Below are positions 33,465 to 43,983 of a DNA stretch of 64,000 bases, in pieces (the stretch's first letter is position 1; each line of letters opens with the position of its first letter). This DNA comes from Neolentinus lepideus HHB14362 ss-1 (lineage: Eukaryota > Basidiomycota > Agaricomycetes > Gloeophyllales > Gloeophyllaceae). A program made the translations under genes and the position numbers. Location of the stretch: assembly GCA_001632425.1 (NCBI GenBank), contig KV425570.1:418721-482720 (forward strand), given 5' to 3'. The notes under the pieces are model-generated. The model made no database searches. It was not told the origin of the DNA and worked only from the letters and a program-made list of their open reading frames with translations.

Positions 33465-34300
33465 TCTGAACGTTCTCTGCCTTCGCGGGAGTCAGGTACG
33501 CTATGTACCGTGACGCGTGCGACACTCGTACTGTGCCAGACTACCATGAACATTTTTGCGACTTGCATACTTTCCTTTCTGTGTTTATTCTTGGGTTGCT
33601 TGGTTGCTTGGACTTGGACATTATGCGTACTCTGATTTCCTGAATCCAGCGAGTGTTCTTGGCTGGGAATTGTACGAGCCTTGCGCCGGATTCTTTGCGT
33701 TCCTTACCGCTTGTTGCTCACCTTACCCTTCGTAATTGATATTATATCGGGCTCTTACTAGTATTTATTCACATTTGTTATCTTTGCCACCAATGTTTCT
33801 AGGTGATATCTACTGTTGCGTAGAAGTTGTAGGACCCATGCTCATTCCACTATATGTTTTCATCGGACCTCTGGGCGTCGTGTACCTGAGCGCTAGCGCT
33901 GAGCTATGTATATGATCGGTCGGGCTCGCTTGTGGCGACAGACCTTATCCTGAGCTTGTGTGTGTTCAATCTGGATCGCAAGCAGGACGTTCTATGGACA
34001 GCCAAAAGTAACCCGGAATTATCTGTTGTCTGTGAAATTGTCTAGGCAACTAAAGCATAGAACAGTAATATTTCTGTTAGGTTTCGTCCGTGCCAGCCCT
34101 GGCAGTCTCTAAACAGAGCTGGGATTAACGTTGAAGTTGCACTGCTACGGGTAACGGATGCGGGGTTGTTATCTAGCCGAATCCGCTCCGTTCGCTTACC
34201 GATTCCTTTCGTTCTCCCTATCTGCAGTACGCCGCGGAAATATAATATATAGCTATGGCACTCTCTCTCGACCTCCTCTTTGATTCTTTGTTCGTGCGAC
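33465..34300. promoter_or_regulatory. Intergenic region with permease promoter
   Basis: It contains the 3' flank of the DUF7729 gene and the promoter of the permease. An AT-rich TATA-like run (ATATAATATATAG, about 34239-34251) stands about 50 bp before the ATG at 34301. No gene is seen. Confidence 0.4.
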
Positions 34301-36448
34301 ATGACCGACGTATCCTCGTCTACCAACGAGAAGAACATCTTCGACTCGATTTATCCTGGCGGTCGCGAGCCTGAGCACTGCGATGAGACGGAGCGGCTGG
34401 GGTACAAGCAGGAATTCCGGAGGCACTTCTCCTTACTGGCGTTGACGGCCATGGGGTGAGTGGGATGCCTTATCTCTCGTGGGTCGTGTCTTACAGGTGT
34501 GATGTTCGCAGGTACATGACGTTGACGTAGGTTTCCGCTACCATGAACGCGCAGGATTGGTGGCTAATAAACGTTAATAAACGACTGACCATATAGGCCA
34601 CCATCCGCCATCTTCCTCACCCTCGTTGCGCCTCTTAATAGTGGAGGACCCCAAGCACTCTTCTGGGGATGTACGTTCATAACCTCGTATCAACATCCCA
34701 TTTTGTCTGCTGACGTCCGTCCGGCTAGGGATCATTGTCTGCACCTTTACCATCTTCGTCGCGTTCTCTTTAGGAGAGCTGTGCTCCGCTTTCCCATCAG
34801 CAGGCGGTCCATCATATTGGGTCTTCCGTATCGCGTCTCCAAGATGGAGAAGGCAGTTATCCTACGTTACGGGATGGTTGAACCTTGGTAGGTCAGAACC
34901 TCCCTTTCATCGAGGACTGGTCTTTGATGCTCCTGCGATAGCTGGCCAGTGGGCATTTGGGGCGTCAGCTGTTTTCGAGTCTGCTTTCACGTTCACAGCC
35001 GCCGCATCCCTATATCACCCGGACTACGTTGCGCAACCATGGCATGTGGTTCTGATCTGCTTCTTCTTTCTCGCGCTCTCTGTCATTGCGAATATCTTCG
35101 CGAATGAGTACCTTGCCAAAATTAATACCCTTCTGCGTGCGTTCAGTCACCAAGTTTTCGCATTTTTGTTACTGATGCTATCTGATAAAGTCGTCTATAA
35201 TATCTTGGGAGTGTTAGTAGTGATCATCACCTTGCTGGCAACCGTCCATCCAAAGCAGAGCGCGGACTTTGCTTTTACAGCTTGTAGATATCACATTCGT
35301 CTCTCGTGTGGCAGATGAAATCTGATGTTGCTTGATCCAGATATCAACAACACTGGATGGTCATCTCATGCTCTTGTGTTCATCTTGGGCTTGCTTCAGA
35401 GCGCATTCACTATGATCGGATATGATTCCGTCACTCATGTGTGTCAATAAGTCTATCGGATCTGTCCCTCTTTTGACCTGTGATCTGTAGATGTCGGAAG
35501 AAATGGTCGAGCCAGCCAAGAACGTCCCCAAAGCACTGCTTGTAACAGTCATCACCGGCACCTTCTCCGGCCTCGTAGTCATCATCCCGCTCCTTTTCTG
35601 CCTCACCCGCATCGACGACATCCTGGCGTCCGAGATCGGCTCGCCCTTCCTCGCGCTCATGTACTTCAGCACCGACTCCAGGCCGGCGGGCGTCCTCCTC
35701 GCGCTGCTGCCCACGACGTGTGCGCTGCTCGCGCTGAACTCGATGCTCATGGCGACCTCGCGCACGGTGTACGCGTTTGCGCGTGACGGCGCGTTCCCGT
35801 TCCCCAGCTTCTTCAGGCGCGTGGACGAGACGCGCCGGGTGCCCACGAACGCGCTCGTCGTGTCGGCGTTCATCGAGGTCGTGATGCTCGTCCTATACAT
35901 TGGCTCCTCGACGTTGTTTTACACCATCATCTCTCTCGCTACTATTGGGTTTGATTTGGCATACCTCCTTCCGATTGCCACTCTCATGGCTAATGGGCGG
36001 AAGCTGGACGAGTCGACGCCTTTCAAGTAAGTTGTTGCGTCGATCTCGTGTGATCACGCTTAAGAACGGTACGTTAGGCTCGGCCGTTGGGGATGGCCCA
36101 TGAACATCGCTGCTTCAGTATACCTCGCATTCATCAGTGCGATTATGTTGATACCCACCGTCAGCCCCGTAACGCCATCTGTAAGCACAACCCCAGCTCC
36201 ACCTGTTACTCAATATGTCTGATTGTCACGCCATATAGAATATGAACTACACTTCGTGCATCCTCGTTTTCATTCTCCTCGTCGCTGCTGCCTTTTGGTT
36301 CAGCCAAGGCCGGAGGACGTTCGAAGGGCCTGACCTGCACCTCGTGGAGCAGGAGAAGGTCAGCGCTGAGCGGTTCAGTGCAGCGGGTGACAAAAGTAAC
36401 GCCAAGTCTGGAGGGGACGTCCATGTCAGTGTTGTTAGAAGAGCTTAA
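34301..36448 (+). CDS. APC-superfamily amino acid/GABA permease (545 aa)
   Basis: A multi-pass transporter of the amino acid-polyamine-organocation superfamily, similar to fungal GABA/choline permeases. Ten exons: 34301-34455, 34512-34526 (15 nt), 34597-34670, 34729-34887, 34942-35136, 35191-35283, 35341-35438, 35491-36026, 36078-36180 and 36239-36448, totalling 1,638 nt. Signatures include YKQEFRRHFSLLALTAMG before helix 1, VAFSLGELCSAFPSAGGPSYW, GYDSVTHMSEEMVEPAKNVPKA, and SRTVYAFARDGAFPFP with RVPTNALVV following. About 12 hydrophobic segments fit the family, as does the length. The hydrophilic C-terminus (about 40 residues) is cytosolic in relatives. The substrate is not determined. Confidence 0.88.
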
Positions 36449-36805
36449 TTATTCATGTCATGGACTCACTCGACTAATTTATATGCGGGAGGAGTGCTCT
36501 TTATCTAATGTCTCACTGTTGCCACCTCTGCGCGCCTTCCGAAGTATTGAAACGCAAAACACTGCGATGCGATTGATCACTAGAGCGTCTGCACCGTGCT
36601 CACCAAGTTTTCAATGCTTACCAGCTAACCTTTACTGTTATACGTTCGTCTGTCGCCTCGCGCGACGACAGTGGCGAGAATTTATTCAGCCCTCCTCAAG
36701 CCTCAGAATCTTGTGGCAGCAATATACGTCCACTCATCCGAGTCATAATTTCTGGATCCTTATTATCCTAGACTCTGTAGCCGACGACCTCTCATTTCAC
36801 CACCT

Positions 36806-36880
36806 GCATATGCTAGTGAACCACTCCCTGCATACGCTACTGAACCACTCCCTGCACACGTTACTGAACCACCCCTTCCT
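36806..36880. repeat. 24-bp tandem repeat, three units, over the monooxygenase stop
   Basis: Units of the type RCTACTGAACCACTCCCTGCA repeat three times. The middle units are outside the coding region and the last contains the TAA stop (36861-36863) plus the final residues VVQ. Slippage here could move or change the C-terminus. Confidence 0.7.
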
Positions 36881-39164
36881 TCTTCAGCCACTCCACCGCC
36901 TCCTCCACGTCCTTCTCGAGGTCGTGCTCCCAGATCCACCGATACCGCTCTTTCAGATTCTCCCCGATCCGCGCCCAGTCGTCGCCCATCGGCGACTCGA
37001 GGTCGTACACCTGTCAATACGGCGGTCTCAGCACACTCCATGTCCACACCACCCCATGCTCGAATCCGAGAAATGGCAGTCACGCTCAAATCCAAGAAGT
37101 GGCCGTCACGCTCGAATCCAAGAAGCGACAGCCACGCTCAAATCCAAGAAGTAGCCGTCCCGCTCGAATCCACCCCACCCCCCAAAAGTAGAGTATCACC
37201 CACCTCGCCCGACCGGACCGCCCACACCTGCTGCCTTGCCGCGCGCGGCAGGCGCACGCGCTCGTACGCCTGCAAGAACCTGTCTATATTCGTGTTCGTG
37301 CACTCGGGGCGGCGCAGGAGCGCCGCGAGGACGTACGCGTCCTCGGTCGCCTGCCCCGCGCCCGCGCCGTTGTGCGGGAGACTCTGCGTGGGCACTGTGT
37401 TAGTGGGGGTGGGGATATGAATAGTGACAGTGGGGGTATGAAGAGACGTACTGCGTGCGCCTGAGAGGGGGTGGGGTGTTAGTGGAGAGGGGGTGGGGTG
37501 TTAGTGGGGAGGAGAGAGGGGTGTTAGCTGGGAGGAAGGGAGGGTGTGAAGGGGGGGCCACGCACGGAGTCGCCGAGGAGCGTTATGCGCCCCTCTGTCC
37601 ACGTCGTGAGCGGGACGAGCTCGTGCAGCGCCCACCGCTCGGGTTTCTCGATCAGCTAGACGTATTCCGCCGCACGGAGTCCAGTAAGCTCGTCGCCGGT
37701 GAACGCAAAAGCAAAAGCACAGTGATGATGATGAGAAAGAGACTGACGTCGAGGTACTCCAGCACGTCCGCGTCCCACCCCGCAAAGTCTTTCTTCATAT
37801 CGTCTTTGGTTGTGGGGACGACCCACGGGCCGCTGTATCCCTGTTAACACGCGTGCGGGAGGGAAAGAAGAGGGGAAAGAAGAGGGGAAAGAGGGGAAAG
37901 AGGGGAAGAGGGGAAGAGGGGAAAGGGGAAAGGGGAAAGGGGAAAGGGGAAAGGGGAAAGAGGGGAAAGAAGGAAGAGGGCACGCACGACCAGGTGCGCG
38001 CGTCTGCGGGCGCGGCGTGGTCCGAGACGAACGCGACGAGGTTGAGCGTGTGGCCTTGTTCGATCGGGAACGTCAAGACGTGCTGCGAGCGGGAGACAAA
38101 GACTTTGAGTGAATACATGTCTGGGAGAAACCCGAGGAAATCCGCACCTTGTGCGGCCCCATCCACATCCGCGGCACCCGCGCGACCTCGCCCGTGCGCG
38201 CGATCGGGAGGAGGCCGCGGTATGCGTACGTTCCTGATTTTCAGATTAGATTAGTCGTGCGAGTGGGAGGTGGAGGTGGAGTGGGAGTGGGAGTTGGGAT
38301 TACCTGTGTACCTCACTACACCGCCCAGCCCGAGACTCGCGCGGACCGCGCTCTTGACGCCGTCGCACCCGATGCAGACGTCCGCCTCGAACGTCGCGGC
38401 GGGGTGGGAGGTGTGGAGGAGGACTTTGTCGGAGGGGAGGTTCTCGACCTGCGTCCAGTTAAGGGGATGGGAAACGGGAACGGGGGCGAGAGAAGTGATA
38501 CGGACCTTGGTGACTTTGCTGGAAAAGTGCGTCGTCACAGTCACAGGGAGGAGGGGGAGGAACGATTCGAGGAGGCGCGCTCTAGACACGTGTGCTTCCT
38601 TCGCACAGCTGCCATTGCAATGAGGCTTACCTGTGTACGGAGCTCTGTCTGCCTTTGCCGTGCACCTAGCGGCAATTTCTCAGTACCGGATTTCTTGGAT
38701 GGGCGTGACAAGGTACATACTTCGGCGACGGTCTCTTGGGTGTCCCACTTGGTGAAACGGAACCACAGGCCGTTGTCTTCTTCTATGGTAGCCACTGCTT
38801 CGTAGTTCTTGAGTATGGGCGTGTCGAGGGCGGTTGAGAGGAGGCTGAGGGCTTGCAGAGAGCTGGGATATTGAAATGCATTGAGTAAACATGCCACTAA
38901 CGAAAGGAACTAGGAGAAAATGTACTTGGGACCCAGTGAAATACCGGCGCCGATTTCTGCAAAACTGTGCAAGTCCTCGAGGTCAGCAAGGTGGGACGCA
39001 ACTCGGGGGTGTACTCACTTGGCAGCTTGCTCGAATAGGTGCACTGTATACCCGATCCGGCCTAGGACTATCGCAGTGACAACACCGCCAATGCCGCCGC
39101 CCACGATACCGATGGTAATGGAAGACTTGGAGGAGTCCAGGGGGGTGAGGTGCGTTGTGGACAT
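36861..39164 (-). CDS. FAD-dependent monooxygenase, salicylate-hydroxylase-like (429 aa)
   Basis: A class A flavoprotein monooxygenase that would hydroxylate an aromatic compound using NAD(P)H and oxygen. Thirteen exons: 39164-39019, 38964-38926, 38862-38721, 38665-38631, 38581-38506, 38448-38304, 38233-38148, 38082-37984, 37840-37748, 37655-37566, 37460-37452, 37383-37204 and 37010-36861; the sum is 1,290 nt. The FAD-binding GIVGGGIGG is at residues 19-27. ADVCIGCDGVKSAVR is the DG motif. GRITLLGDSAHA (residues 309-320) is the GD motif, and its last three residues come from a 9-nt exon. Then SLPHNGAGAGQATEDAYVLA follows. The donor of exon 8 (GTGCCC) is weak and less certain than the others. 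The stop TAA lies inside a 24-bp tandem repeat. It diverges from SDHAF2, 416 bp away. Confidence 0.85.
37058..37178. repeat. 26-bp minisatellite in the last monooxygenase intron
   Basis: Four full units and a partial fifth of GCTCRAATCCAAGAAGYGGCMG-like sequence begin at 37058, 37084, 37110, 37136 and 37162. They fill most of the 193-nt intron 37011-37203, which is otherwise far longer than the usual 50-60 nt. Confidence 0.8.
37857..37978. repeat. Purine-rich GGGGAAA microsatellite in a monooxygenase intron
   Basis: Runs of GGGGAAA and GGGAAAGA fill the intron between exons 8 and 9. On the coding (minus) strand this is a long CT tract just before the acceptor. Confidence 0.8.
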
Positions 39165-39345
39165 GGTCAGTCAAATGGTACGTTGAATACTCGAGTAGAT
39201 AGCTGTCTCTGCTGATGAACTTAAATATCCCTTGCGACCGATATGTCAGACAGGAAATGCGTCCGATAAGTCTTACTAAAGGCGATTAGCAGCCCTATGC
39301 GATCGGGTGCATGAGAGATCCCCGGTACTACGGCGGCGGAACGTG

Positions 39346-39458
39346 GTCATCAGGAAGTTCTGATACTTCGGCAGAGTCCAGCCGAACTGCAATGTTCACA
39401 TAACTGAAATATCACAGCTTAGCGCCCAGCCGCCGAAGTGTCAGAACTTCTTGATGAC
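39346..39458. promoter_or_regulatory. 27-bp inverted repeat in a divergent promoter
   Basis: Arms 39346-39372 (starts GTCATCAGGAAGTTCTGA) and 39432-39458 (ends CTTCTTGATGAC) match at 25 of 27 positions around a 59-bp centre. Both mismatches are transitions, which become G-U pairs in RNA. It lies 123 bp before the SDHAF2 start and 182 bp before the monooxygenase start. It could be a miniature element or a structured/palindromic control site. Confidence 0.65.
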
Positions 39459-39580
39459 GAGGTGTTTGTGGGTCATGGTCGACCAGCTTTTGAGAGTCAG
39501 GCGGCATCAACGGGTTGTGCAGAGGTTAGGGTTCGGCAACGAGCCGAGTCCTCATCTCCGATTCACTACAGTACGTCGCC

Positions 39581-40129
39581 ATGTTCAAGTCCACACTTCG
39601 TAACATCCCAAGGCGTACTGCGTCCTGCTCAACGAGGACCCTGACCACCACCTCCCCCTGCCGAGCAGACCCCTGGATTCTCCCCAATACCCCAGAACAC
39701 ATCAAGCAGACCGCCCCTCCCGAGGATGCTGCAGACTCTCCAGCGCTGTCCACGTTTCCTCCTCTCCCGCGTCACGGAGAGACCCTAGAGAACATGCGCA
39801 GCCGGCTGCTGTACCAGGTGCGCAAGCGCGGGACGCTCGAGACCGACTTGCTCTTGAGCACGTTCGCAACGAGGCCAGTGTTGGACACCATGAGCGTCGA
39901 CGAGCTGGCAGAATTTGACAAGGTACGGAGCTTCGCGAGTGTGCTATGCGAGATTGACTCAGCGGGCTTGCGCATACAGCTACTAGACGAGCCTGACTGG
40001 GATATCTACTACTGGTCCACCGAGAAGCGCGCTCCGCCTGCTCGTTGGCAAAGCAGCAAAATTCTGGCAAAGTTACGGAAACATGCGAAGAACGAAGGGA
40101 AGGAAGTGCGTCGCATGCCAGACTTGTGA
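39581..40129 (+). CDS. SDH5: Succinate dehydrogenase assembly factor 2, mitochondrial (163 aa)
   Basis: The conserved factor (yeast Sdh5/Emi5, animal SDHAF2) needed to attach FAD covalently to the flavoprotein subunit of succinate dehydrogenase. Two exons: 39581-39922 and 39980-40129, 492 nt. The N-terminus is arginine- and serine-rich without acidic residues, as in a mitochondrial targeting peptide. The family core is [20 protein letters not shown] followed by [24 protein letters not shown] and IYYWSTEK; the intron falls inside it between K and LLDEP. The 57-nt intron has no stop and is a multiple of three, so unspliced RNA would add 19 residues in this core and probably break it. Confidence 0.92.
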   Translation: MFKSTLRNIPRRTASCSTRTLTTTSPCRADPWILPNTPEHIKQTAPPEDAADSPALSTFPPLPRHGETLENMRSRLLYQVRKRGTLETDLLLSTFATRPVLDTMSVDELAEFDKVRSFASVLCEIDSAGLRIQLLDEPDWDIYYWSTEKRAPPARWQSSKILAKLRKHAKNEGKEVRRMPDL

Positions 40130-40796
40130 TCCCGAACACGTCATCTTGGCCTATGCCTTCGTGGTGTATGTCGGATGACTCTGTCAGTAGGCCTCAGTGA
40201 ATCCAATGTGCATCATGCTCCATGCCGGGGAAAGCTGCCCATATGTATTCCATAAATATACTTCTTCGAAGCAAGAATTCAGGTCATCTGCCACAGTCAC
40301 GACCAAGCCGTGTTCTCAGTTCTTACACGGGGTTTCCTAGCCCAGTAGAGATAAGAAGGGAAGAGCAATCCTAGAGGCACCTTGATCGCAGATTGTCTGT
40401 CATACGATAACGCACGCACTACAATCACTGCGAGGCAGGCACAACTAGTCAGGTTATGACTAGCACTGACAGGCACAGCTAGTTAGTTGCCACCGTCTAG
40501 CAATAGAATATACTGGACCTTTAGATCAGTCCAGCACGTGGCTAGCTCGGATTGCCACGAGGCTCACAAGCTGAGATAGTCAATTGCGTCTCTAAGGCCG
40601 GTTAGCTGTACATAGCTCCACTTGTAGGTGCACTAACTAGCTCTGCCCAGCTCTGAGTATCAATTCTACATGTTCCATAACTAGTTGTGAGTATTCATAC
40701 TTTCTAGCTGTACTCGTCTATCCTCTTCCTCACGTACTCAGCCGCTGTATAGTGATATTAATATCATATTATTATATTTAAGTACCATAATCCATA
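40130..40796. other. AT-rich intergenic region with CTAG-rich repeats
   Basis: From about 40440 to 40720 the motif CTAGCT/ACTAGT recurs many times in both orientations (for example ACAACTAGTCAGG, ACAGCTAGTTAG, AACTAGCTCTG), which looks like a subterminal region of a DNA transposon. No gene is seen. Confidence 0.4.
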
Positions 40797-41737
40797 TTAA
40801 ACTTTCCACGAGTAATTACATAATAAGTGCGTCAAACGACGTGTCGCCTGACGAGGACGCGCTGAACGGCGAAGGGCTGGAAGGCGGCCCTCGGGGGCTG
40901 AGGAAGGTCCAGGGATATCTCCAGCTGACTGCTGAGATGGTGCAATGTCTGCACCCGATGCATCGGGTATGGCTCCAGAACGTTCAGCCAGTGAAAATAA
41001 TGCATCCGGAAGGAGCGGGAGCTGATGGGTAGGAGAAGTTTGACCGTCGATTGGCACTGGTGCTGATGCAGAAGTTGGTAGCTCAGAGGATGAGTGATGA
41101 CGGGCCGGAAGCAGGGGGGTTTGCTCTGTGGGCGACAGAACGGGGGCTGGTTGCATCAAATTTCCATTGAATGATGTACGTATATGCTCCTGAACCTAGT
41201 GTGAATACATATATTAAAAGTAGAATAACCAAAACAGCGAAAAGGAACTCACGAAAGGATGTGTATCCATCCCGACATCATTGTCTAGATGTACCGGTCC
41301 TAGGGCAGTATGGTCGAGAGTGTCTGCTCCCGTGAAGTCGTTGATAGGCATATAATCGTCCATTGGCAGCGCTTGTGGAATGGGATACAGATGCTGAGAA
41401 GAGAATGCTGCCGTGGTCGTGTTGTGGAACGAGCTGGATGAAGCATCGGGAGCAGTGCACTGAGAAAAGAACACTGCCGTAGTCATGTTGCGGGACGAGC
41501 TGGATGAAGCCTCCGGTGTGTTGCCAGTGTGTACTATTGGTGAAGCCTGAGGGTTGCTGCCACTGCGACTGCGACCTCTGACTCTGGACAAGAAAGATGA
41601 TACGAAACCTTTGCCTCGACCTCCAAGGGCCGCTCTGGATAGCGCTGTTTGGTGTGCCGGGGAACCGCCTTTCCGCGGCACTCAGGGCAGTGACAATAGC
41701 GCAAGTCGGGCTTAGTGGTCTTCTTATATCCAGGCAT
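40797..41737 (-). pseudogene. Transposon-derived hypothetical protein with a CxCxxC motif, probably frameshifted
   Basis: On the minus strand a frame starts MPGYKKTTKPDLRYCHCPEC at 41737. The CxCPxC-x-GKxV pattern resembles the N-terminus of proteins linked to Tnp2-type (CACTA) transposons in mushrooms, although no transposase domain follows. Near 41600-41650 the sense-looking sequence shifts to another frame (GGRGKGFVSSFLSRVRGRSR). That frame continues to DTHPF, where a GTGAGT donor (before 41253) joins to an acceptor at 41195. The second exon, VQEHIRTSFNGNLMQPAP, runs to the stop at 40797. A duplicated segment (SSSSRNMTTAVFFSQCTAPD and SSSSFHNTTTAAFSSQ) lies inside. It is either a pseudogene or a gene whose first intron I cannot place. 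Function unknown. Confidence 0.4.
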
Positions 41738-42584
41738 GTCCAAGCTCAAGAGATACGGCAAGAAGATAAGAGCGTCAGGGAATGTTCAACGGCACTGAGG
41801 TGAGAGGAGGGCAGAGGGGCAGTGTGCAAGTTGGACTTAGAAGATTTTTACTCGACCAGGGTGCTTTCTGAACTCAGACAATTAGTTATTTATTGGATTG
41901 ACTTGAATACAGGATATAGACACAGAGTAGAATATTCAAGCAAGTTATCGGGAGCGGCTAGCAGAGGTAATGAGTGCTAGATAGATGTAGGCAGACCTAG
42001 TCATGCTTGACGCTATATGGGCTTGACGCGTGGGCGACTTGCGCACGTGGTCAGCACTACGTGTGAGATGACTACCTGAAGTAGTCGATGCGCGCGTCTA
42101 TCCCTGAGTTGTGTCGTATAGTCAGCGCTAGTCAGCGCTAGTTGCAATATAACTAACCGAGTCTGCCGCACAGTGAATCCTAAAAGCTTGCAACGAGCAT
42201 CCCTCCTAAGGCCTAAGATTCCAAAATATTTGTTTTTTCCTTTGGGTAGAATCGCCACGCCCTCCGACCGAGGCTCACCTTCCTTTAATGATCTTTCCCG
42301 ATTCTGCAGAATGACTGATCAAGTACTACCGGAGTTGTAAAGGGGATCGTTGCGTCGACACTTGACCTCGTCGCTAGCAAGTCTCGGGATGCTTGGGGGT
42401 CTGTAGCTTTCCCACAGCTCTCGTGTAGGCCAGGAAATAAACGAAGGTAGTATTATCTGATAGCGAGGTTGCGGTCCCTTCTCAAATTCCTTAGCTGCAG
42501 CCACGTAGCTATGTTTCCGAGAGATCCACAAAAAGACTCGAGGCATGGCACGGGAAGGTCGATATAGACTGGAGTACCTAGGTT
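41738..42584. other. No recognisable gene
   Basis: Short frames only. An 11-bp unit, GTCAGCGCTAG, is repeated in tandem at about 42120-42141. Confidence 0.4.
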
Positions 42585-43034
42585 ACGAGTCCTGAGGAAC
42601 GAAGGTGAGTTTGTACGCGCTGTGCCGAACGTTAACCTCGTGGGAATTTGTGCCGAGTAATCTGTGTTTCAAATATTTGTAGTACCAAGCACAAACGTTA
42701 ATCCCCGATTGATAGTCCGTTCGTAGTCGGTTTGTAGTCTCATTTATCGATATTTTCTTTCTCACTTTCATAGACTTGCTCCATTTTCTCCCCACTTCTC
42801 AATATAAGCTTTTGGTATATATTTGAGTTATTGTGAATATTTCTGTGTTTTTAGCGTTTTTTTTGCCGTTGGGATACCCGCTACGACTTCTTACCGTGGG
42901 AATTGGACTTCAACGACGGTTTGTAGTGGGTGGCGCCGCGTCAATTCCAAATGCCGACTTCTGATTGGCTAGATGCTCTCTCGCACGGGTCACTTCATAA
43001 AGGGCTTCAAGTATAATCTTAGCTTGTAATTTCA

Positions 43035-43730
43035 CCAGTCAGTTCATTGAGATACCAGTAAGAGAATGACAGCATGAAAGTCCCGCAAGATTTTACTGTT
43101 GGAATTCGGGATTCGGGTCAAGCTCGCGTGCAAGCATGTGGTCGAGGGGGAGGGGCGCCGGAGGCGCCCCATATTGGGCATGATAAGAAAATTAGTATAT
43201 AAGTCTTGTATTTACGGGTTGTACAGTACGCGATTGCCCTTCGGGCAACCGACCGCTCGGGGCAAGCGCGCCCGTGTCATATCGTCTTTGGGTTATTTCT
43301 TCATTTACACACTGTTTACGTCATTGGTCATCAATAACTGGTATTTCCACTGAGAAAAATCGGAAAAGTTGCTAGAAATATCAGAAATATTTGTACAACC
43401 TAAGGTAGCTAGCGCCCACCCATTTGTTTGTTTACTCCTTCCAAATATGGTAATTATTGATGTTGTATATATCTTTCTTACCTTATACAGGTCTACTGGC
43501 TTTATTAGTCTGTTCATTGAGTGTGAGATACCAGCATGTCACGAAAATCTTGTGAGATTTTACACACTGTTTACATCATTGGTCACCAACAGCCGGTATT
43601 TCTGCTCAGAAAAATTGGAAAACTTGCTAAAAAATATCAGAAACATTTGTACAGCCCAGGGTGGCTGGCACATTTGATTGGGTGATTGTTTGTACCTTCT
43701 AAATATAGTAATTATTATGAGTCCTGGGGT
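43035..43730 (+). repeat. Two-copy tandem repeat of about 245 bp
   Basis: Copy 1 covers about 43035-43096 plus 43309-43500; copy 2 covers about 43505-43730. Shared blocks are GTTCATTGAG, GAGATACCAG, TTTTACACACTGTTTAC, GAAAAATYGGAAAA and TTTGTACARCCYARGGT. Copy 1 is interrupted by the 207-bp solo LTR; copy 2 shows the uninterrupted site. Confidence 0.75.
43097..43303 (+). mobile_element. Small solo LTR (207 bp) with 5-bp target duplication
   Basis: It starts TGTTGGAATTCGGG and ends TTATTTCTTCA, with TTTAC on both sides (43092-43096 and 43304-43308). The neighbouring repeat copy has an uninterrupted ATTTTACACACTG at the same place, proving an insertion. A TATA box (AGTATATAAG, about 43192-43201) lies in the middle. 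GC-rich hairpins GGCGCCGGAGGCGCC and GCCCTTCGGGC give it a base composition unlike its AT-rich host. The TGTTGGAAT start is common in Ty1/copia LTRs, so that class is likely. Confidence 0.8.
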
Positions 43731-43983
43731 TGTCAGAAATTTCTGTATCCCATCATAATTGAAAAATAAACATGGATTAAAATAAGATTACAATGTGATT
43801 TAAAATCTCTTTTAGACCATTTTTCAATTATAAGCAGTACAAAAATTGCCAACAATTAATATGCTCAGAAAATGTAACAAGTGACCTCAGGACTCGTACC
43901 AATGCCATGCAGAGCAGTGGCCCTCTTGCCCAAGTTCTCTTCCTGCAGTTTAGCCTTCACCACGCTGTTCCGAGCCGTCCATC

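Larger units (their letters stand above)
42585..43897. repeat. 13-bp inverted repeats bounding a 1.3 kb non-coding block
   Basis: ACGAGTCCTGAGG (42585-42597) is exactly inverted at 43885-43897 (CCTCAGGACTCGT), and a few flanking bases also agree. Inside lie a duplicated segment and a solo LTR. A non-autonomous DNA element is possible, but I see no target duplication. Confidence 0.35.

Noticed and set aside
37058..37178. Regular 26-bp repeats as a CRISPR-like array
   Set aside because: The units are directly adjacent without spacers and sit in an intron of a eukaryotic gene; it is a minisatellite.
40417..42928. CACTACAA at 40417 and TTGTAGTG ending at 42928 as terminal repeats of a CACTA transposon
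   Set aside because: Only eight bases match and the 3-bp flanks (ACG and GGT) do not form a target duplication.
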